This document shows positions 5,960 through 9,320 of a DNA stretch of 9,320 bases, piece by piece (position 1 is the stretch's first letter; the number at the start of each line of letters is the position of its first letter). The notes beneath the pieces are model-generated. The model did not search any database and had not been told where the DNA came from. It saw nothing but the letters and a program-made list of their open reading frames with translations. The position numbers and the translations under genes were made by a program. Source of the DNA: Verrucomicrobiota bacterium. Its GTDB lineage: Bacteria; Verrucomicrobiota; Verrucomicrobiia; Chthoniobacterales; UBA10450. Location: contig QHPZ01000117.1 of the NCBI GenBank assembly GCA_003219225.1, positions 1 through 9,320 on the forward strand, given 5' to 3'.

Positions 5960-7024
5960 TTATTCGATATTAAGTCCCTCATAGGTTTCGGCGACGATTT
6001 GGTCGACCACGGCTTTCATGTCGTTCGTCCGCGCAAAGGCGGCGAGCTGGCGGTCGGCGCCAGTGCCTTCGCGCATGATCCGCTCGATGTGTGCCATCTC
6101 ACGCTGGCTGCCGAGCTCGTGCACCTCCGTGGAGACGAACTCGAGCAGTTCACCTAAGAGACTGCGCATATCAACTTCGGATTCCTTGCCAAAATCGATC
6201 AGTTTGCCGTCGATGCCGTAGCGCGCCGCGCGCCAGCGGTTTTCATCGAGCAATCTTCGGCGATAAACGCGAACGGTGATGTTTTGCCAGAGCAACTTGT
6301 GCAGCTTCGCGATGATCGCCTGAATCAACGCCGCGATCGCGAGGGTGTCGTCCACGCGGGTCTGAGCGTCGCAGACGCGCACCTCGAGTGTGTCGAAGAA
6401 GGGATGCAATCGAATGTCCCACCAGATTTTTTTGGGATTGTCGATGCACCCGGTTCTGACCAGTAGTTTGCAGTAATCTTCATACTCGGACAGCGACTCG
6501 AACGCATCGGGAATGCCGGTGCGCGGAAAACGCTCGAAGACTTTCAGACGATAACCTTTCAGGCCGGTGTTATGTCCGACCCAGAACGGCGAGTTGACCG
6601 AAAGCGCGTAGATGTGCGGCAGGAAGTAACGCGCCTGGTTCATGACGTGGATGGCCATCTCGCGGTTGGGAATGCCGACGTGGACGTGCAAGCCGAAGAT
6701 GAGGTTCGCGCGCGCGACCAGTTGCATGTCTTTGACGATCTCCTGGTAGCGCTCGCCTTCGGTGATGAGTTGGTCGCGCCAGTGCGAAAACGGATGCGTG
6801 CCGACAGACGCGATTTTCAGTCCGCTGCGACCGGCAAGGTTCGCCAGCTTGCTGCGAAGATCGACAACGTGCGTGCGCGCATGCTCGACGGAATCGCAAA
6901 TCTCAGTACCAAGCTCCACCACACTTTGATGCATCTCGGGTTTGATCTGCTCTTTGAGCAGAACTTTGCCGCCCTCGAGAATCTCCTGAATGTGCGACCG
7001 CAGGGTGAATCTGTGGTCCTTCAT
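5960..7024 (-). CDS. Carboxylate-amine ligase, GCS2/YbdK family, apparently lacking the N-terminal G-x-E-x-E strand
   Basis: A 354-aa cytosolic protein of the GCS2 (glutamate-cysteine ligase type 2, YbdK-like) family, which joins an amine to a carboxylate with ATP. Core motifs are present: KPEMHQSVVELGT (28-40), GTHPFSHW (75-82), GLHVHVG (111-117), NSPFWVGHNTGLKGYR (144-159), WWDIRLHPFFDTLEVRVCD (201-219) and RWRAARYGIDG (263-273). Relatives begin FT-(I/L)-G-x-E-x-E followed by roughly a dozen residues before the LRSHIQ-like helix; here MKDHRFT runs straight into LRSHIQEIL. About 16 codons appear missing near 7001-7006, including Glu residues expected to bind Mg-ATP. The ATG is the only sensible start because a REPIN ends 6 nt upstream and supplies no Shine-Dalgarno sequence. 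Last gene of the esterase/ATP-grasp/GCS2 series. Family is certain; activity is doubtful. Confidence 0.88.
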   Translation of the reverse strand: MKDHRFTLRSHIQEILEGGKVLLKEQIKPEMHQSVVELGTEICDSVEHARTHVVDLRSKLANLAGRSGLKIASVGTHPFSHWRDQLITEGERYQEIVKDMQLVARANLIFGLHVHVGIPNREMAIHVMNQARYFLPHIYALSVNSPFWVGHNTGLKGYRLKVFERFPRTGIPDAFESLSEYEDYCKLLVRTGCIDNPKKIWWDIRLHPFFDTLEVRVCDAQTRVDDTLAIAALIQAIIAKLHKLLWQNITVRVYRRRLLDENRWRAARYGIDGKLIDFGKESEVDMRSLLGELLEFVSTEVHELGSQREMAHIERIMREGTGADRQLAAFARTNDMKAVVDQIVAETYEGLNIE

Positions 7025-7030
7025 TAAATC

Positions 7031-7124
7031 AGGTAGGGACGTTTCTCCGAAACGTCCGTGGAATTATGACACCGCGCGCGCGAAAAGAAAATTAGCCGGA
7101 CGCTTTAGAAAAGCGTCCCTACCT
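7031..7124. repeat. REPIN: inverted pair of GTAG-headed REP hairpins
   Basis: Two REP-like units face each other. The left unit has GTAG (7033-7036), then stem GGACGTTTC (7037-7045), loop TCC and GAAACGTCC (7049-7057). The right unit has stem GGACGCTTT (7098-7106), loop AGA and AAAGCGTCC (7110-7118), closing with CTAC (7119-7122). The outer ends, AGGTAGGGACG (7031-7041) and CGTCCCTACCT (7114-7124), are perfect 11-bp inverted repeats. A GTAG tetranucleotide next to a palindrome is the hallmark of REP elements mobilised by RAYT (TnpA-REP) transposases; none is encoded here. The element fills the gap between the ATP-grasp and GCS2 genes. Confidence 0.88.
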
Positions 7125-7133
7125 GCGATATCG

Positions 7134-8030
7134 CTACGCGAGCTCGCTCAATGACCGCTGCGTTGCCGCAGCTTGCACGAACTTGCCCCAGCTTAAATTG
7201 TCGCGGCCGGGGACGTGCTCGCGCGCTTTGCGGATCGCCATTTCAGCAACGGCTTCAACAACCCATTCGAAATTTGCCTGCCCGACCGATGCGGCTTCGG
7301 CGTCGGGGGCGGGGTTGCAAAAATCGATCGCCATCGGGACGCCGTCGCGAATCGCAAACTCCACCGTATTCAAATCGTAGCCGAGAAATTGATTCAGTCG
7401 CAGCACGCCCTCTTCGACTTTCTCCAAAATTTCTTTGGGCGCCTGCCACTCGGTTTGATAACGCAGATGATACGGATGTCGCGGCTCATACGGCATGATT
7501 CGAACATGGCGTTGATCGATCGAGTAACAGCGAAAGTACATGTCAAACTTCACTTCCTCCTGCAACATCATCACGAGCTGTCCCGTCTCGTTATAGGCGC
7601 GGAAAAATTCGTCGGAGTTATGCAACCGATAAACATTTTTCCATCCACCCCCGGCGAAAGGTTTGAAAAACGCCGGCCAGCCGACGTACGCGAAAATCTC
7701 TTCCCAGTTCATCGGATAGGCGAGATTCCGAAACGATTTGTCGTTCGTGTCGTTATTGAAAAACTTGTCGTCCGCGCTCCACCAGAACGGGTTGTTCACC
7801 ACGGCCGTGCCTGTCAGCGCCCCGTTCTTGAGCCAGGCGCGATAAAACGGCACGTCCTGCGAGATGCGATCGATCACCACATCGTACCCGCATGGCTCGC
7901 CCTGAATCACCCTGTCGATCCGGACAAACTCCGCCACGACGTCTTTGCCGCCGGTCTTCTGGTTCACCCGCTCGATAAATGCGGGCGGAAAACTGTGCTC
8001 CTGACCAAAAAGGATGCCTATTTTTTTCAT
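7134..8030 (-). CDS. ATP-grasp family ligase with apparent in-frame internal deletion
   Basis: A 298-aa cytosolic protein with ATP-grasp features: K123 in FFKPFAGGGWKNV (121-133), LQEEV (156-160), R167 and R177, E224 in NTVEFA, and the metal-site segment IDFCNPAPD (235-243). Members form amide or similar bonds through an acyl phosphate; the substrates of this subfamily are unknown to me. Before the ATP-grasp core, relatives usually read DDKFFN, then a helix and strand of the type lgvpvPxTvllP, then the TDKSxRNL motif. Here DDKFFN (87-92) joins DTNDKSFRNL (94-103) directly, so about 23 residues seem absent (near 7750-7757). The start ATG has GGAG at 8042-8039 with 8-nt spacing. Upstream on the same strand is an esterase; downstream, across a REPIN, is the GCS2 ligase. 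Confidence 0.85.
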   Translation of the reverse strand: MKKIGILFGQEHSFPPAFIERVNQKTGGKDVVAEFVRIDRVIQGEPCGYDVVIDRISQDVPFYRAWLKNGALTGTAVVNNPFWWSADDKFFNNDTNDKSFRNLAYPMNWEEIFAYVGWPAFFKPFAGGGWKNVYRLHNSDEFFRAYNETGQLVMMLQEEVKFDMYFRCYSIDQRHVRIMPYEPRHPYHLRYQTEWQAPKEILEKVEEGVLRLNQFLGYDLNTVEFAIRDGVPMAIDFCNPAPDAEAASVGQANFEWVVEAVAEMAIRKAREHVPGRDNLSWGKFVQAAATQRSLSELA

Positions 8031-8038
8031 GATGAGTT

Positions 8039-8042
8039 CTCC
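8039..8042 (-). promoter_or_regulatory. Ribosome binding site of the ATP-grasp gene at the edge of a repeat
   Basis: GGAG on the minus strand lies 8 nt before the ATG at 8030. It overlaps the end of the inverted-repeat arm (8040-8069), so the repeat contributes part of the ribosome binding site. Confidence 0.5.
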
Positions 8043-8119
8043 ACAGATTGCGCAGGTTTACACAGATTGTAGGTCTGTCCTCTTTGGTTCAATCTGCGAA
8101 AATCTGTGAAATCTGTGGA
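8040..8119. repeat. Inverted repeat with iterated CACAGATT units
   Basis: Arms 8040-8069 and 8090-8119 are imperfect inverted repeats (25 of 30 positions match by hand) around a 20-nt loop. Each arm is itself built from three 8-mers at 9-10 bp spacing: CACAGATT (8042), a degenerate CGCAGGTT (8051) and CACAGATT (8061) on the left; AATCTGCG (8091), AATCTGTG (8101) and AATCTGTG (8110) on the right. It fills most of the gap between the esterase and ATP-grasp genes. Transcribed, it would fold into a long interrupted hairpin. It lacks a T-run, so it is not a standard terminator. Confidence 0.8.
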
Positions 8120-8131
8120 CGAAAACCCGCG

Positions 8132-8842
8132 TCACAACTTTGACAAATAATGCGGGAGCATGTCGCGCCAGTAGCTCCAGTCGTGGCCACGCCACTTGCC
8201 GTCGTCGAGCCAGTGTTTGATGCCTTTGGAGTTTAGGATTTCGGACAGGCGATAGGATTCGTGGCGGGTGTTGTCCCATTCGCCGGTGCCGATGACGATA
8301 CCCATGTGATTGTATTTCCAGGGGTCGGTCGTGTTCGGCAGATATTCGTAGGGGCTGTTGAAGTAGATGTTGTCGTCGTGATAGCCATCGAAGAACGAAC
8401 TGATGTCGAATGACCCGCTGAGGCTGATGAAATGGCTCACCGTGTCGGGATGGCGAAAGGCAATGTTGGCTGCGTGATACGCACCGAGACTCGCGCCGCA
8501 GACCGCCACGCGAGGGGCCGAACATTCGCGTCGGGCGAGGTCGAACACTTCGCGGACAATCACGTTTTCGTAGGCGTTGTGCGTCTTCATCCGGTCGGCC
8601 GGGTGAATCGATTCGTTGTAAAAACTTTCGAGATCGATCGCGTCCGGGCAGTAAACGGTCACTTTGCGATTGTCGATGTAGGATGCGACCGAGCCGACCA
8701 GACCGAAATCCTTGTTCTGGTAATAACGGCCGAATGAGGTTGGAAAAATAATCAGCGGCAGCCCACCGCCTTCGCCGAATGCGAGCATTTCAAACTCGCG
8801 GCTCAGATAGGGCGTGTACCATTTGAGGTGGCGCTCGTTCAT
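8132..8842 (-). CDS. Esterase family alpha/beta hydrolase
   Basis: A 236-aa cytosolic alpha/beta hydrolase of the putative esterase (esterase D/enterochelin-esterase-like) group. The nucleophile elbow is GASLG (116-120), with S118 as the nucleophile. D190 in GTGEWD and H220 in RGHDW complete a plausible triad. Other family-like segments are LIIFPTSFGRYY (30-41), YCPDAIDLESFYNESIHPADR (64-84, a lid-like loop) and SLSGSFDISSFFDGY (140-154). No signal peptide is present, so the substrate is intracellular. Length and motif order look complete, in contrast to the two ligases downstream. ATG 8842 is the only good start; no Shine-Dalgarno sequence is visible. First gene of the minus-strand series, divergent from a second esterase. 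Natural substrate unknown. Confidence 0.88.
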   Translation of the reverse strand: MNERHLKWYTPYLSREFEMLAFGEGGGLPLIIFPTSFGRYYQNKDFGLVGSVASYIDNRKVTVYCPDAIDLESFYNESIHPADRMKTHNAYENVIVREVFDLARRECSAPRVAVCGASLGAYHAANIAFRHPDTVSHFISLSGSFDISSFFDGYHDDNIYFNSPYEYLPNTTDPWKYNHMGIVIGTGEWDNTRHESYRLSEILNSKGIKHWLDDGKWRGHDWSYWRDMLPHYLSKL

Positions 8843-8856
8843 CAGAATTCGAAAGG

Positions 8857-8923
8857 CAGAATGGACAGAATTTTCAAAATGAAAGTGAGCGGCTGAACAT
8901 TCGGTTTCATTCTGTTCATTCTG
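8857..8923. repeat. Inverted repeat with iterated CAGAATGAA units
   Basis: CAGAATGGACAGAAT (8857-8871) is inverted as ATTCTGTTCATTCTG (8909-8923), 14 of 15 matching, with a 37-nt spacer. Units repeat every 9 bp: CAGAAT at 8857 and 8866 and a degenerate CAAAAT at 8875; ATTCTG at 8909 and 8918 with a degenerate ATTCGG at 8899. A further CAGAAT lies at 8844. It occupies the divergent promoter region between the two esterase genes. Confidence 0.75.
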
Positions 8924-8996
8924 TCAAAGCAATTTCGCCGTTGGGTCAAAGCACGTGTGGACAAGATCGACATCTTCAGCGAAGCGTCTCGCCGCG

Positions 8997-9320
8997 ATGC
9001 CCAAACACACGCTCACCGGCAACATCAAACGGCATCGCGCGTTTGCTTCGAAAGTGCTCGGCAACCGGCGCGATGTGCTGGTGTATTTACCACCGGGGTA
9101 CAGCCGCTTCTCGCGCAAGCGCTACCCGGTTTTATACATGCACGATGGCCAGAACGTGTTTGATGCCGCCACATCCTTCGCCGGGGTGGAATGGGGCGTC
9201 GATGAAACGGCCGAGCGATTGATCCGCGCGAAACTGATCGAGCAGCTTATCATCGTCGCGGTCGCGAACATGGGCGAAGATCGCGTCCACGAATACGCGC
9301 CGACTCCCGGGGTCATCGAG
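8997..9320 (+). CDS. Esterase/alpha-beta hydrolase (PF00756-like), 3' end outside the window
   Basis: The first 108 codons of a gene that runs off the right edge with no stop. After a short basic N-terminus the protein shows features of the putative esterase family related to enterochelin esterases: RRDVLVYLPPGY (about 24-35), YPVLYMHDGQNVFD (about 43-56, with the oxyanion-region MHDGQN), VEWGVDETAERLI and LIIVAVANMGEDRVHEYAP. The catalytic Ser and His would lie beyond the window. I start at ATG 8997, which begins the conserved part cleanly; an in-frame GTG at 8955 would add 14 residues of no obvious meaning. There is no signal peptide and no clear Shine-Dalgarno sequence. It diverges from the other esterase across a 154-bp gap holding an inverted repeat, so the two may share control. 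Confidence 0.85.
   Translation, partial: MPKHTLTGNIKRHRAFASKVLGNRRDVLVYLPPGYSRFSRKRYPVLYMHDGQNVFDAATSFAGVEWGVDETAERLIRAKLIEQLIIVAVANMGEDRVHEYAPTPGVIE

Noticed and set aside
6572..7027. 151-aa + strand ORF opposite the GCS2 gene
   Set aside because: It is the antisense of a clear GCS2-family protein and has no recognisable features of its own.
7215..8072. 285-aa + strand ORF opposite the ATP-grasp gene
   Set aside because: It is long because of high GC, but it mirrors a minus-strand gene with intact ATP-grasp motifs and runs into the repeat element.
8040..8119. CRISPR array or replication iterons
   Set aside because: Units are only 8-9 bp, have no spacers of spacer length, and are arranged as inverted arms, not as one tandem array; no cas or rep gene is near.

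Overview
The window is GC-rich DNA (roughly 55-60% by eye) from a Gram-negative bacterium. It encodes a signal-peptide-bearing outer-membrane barrel protein ending in Phe and two haem c proteins with lipobox-like signals. The gene mix (PocR/AraC regulator, LOG protein, DoxX, GCS2 ligase, ATP-grasp, stand-alone esterases) and a GTAG-headed REP doublet fit a soil Verrucomicrobiota-type genome (Chthoniobacterales/Spartobacteria-like). That assignment rests on recall, not on a marker gene.

Layout: (1) 1-1996: a short uncertain fragment at the left edge, then a PocR-sensor AraC regulator and a LOG-family nucleoside-monophosphate phosphoribohydrolase in tandem on +. (2) 1997-3202: a gap holding a well-supported 29-residue membrane microprotein on -, then a sensorless AraC protein on + and a convergent DoxX membrane protein on -. 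(3) 3464-5918: a tight + strand operon of small cytochrome c, coiled-coil porin, small lipoprotein cytochrome c and an unknown 109-aa protein, with gaps of 0, 2 and 8 nt. This looks like an envelope electron-transfer or transport unit. (4) 8842-5960 on -: esterase, ATP-grasp ligase and GCS2 carboxylate-amine ligase. A second esterase, cut by the window edge, diverges from them on +. Two ATP-dependent ligases with two ester hydrolases suggest a small amide- or peptide-like metabolite, but no product can be named.

The most unusual region is the last one. Every intergenic gap there carries a different inverted-repeat element. One is a REPIN (7031-7124). The other two share an architecture of 9-10 bp units iterated within both arms of a palindrome (8040-8119 and 8857-8923) but differ in unit sequence. 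In addition, both ligases look as if they carry in-frame internal deletions: the GCS2 protein lacks the N-terminal G-x-E-x-E strand, and the ATP-grasp protein lacks about 23 residues after its DDKFFN motif. Reading frames stay open, so they may be decaying, repurposed or misassembled. All family comparisons are from memory because no search could be run.
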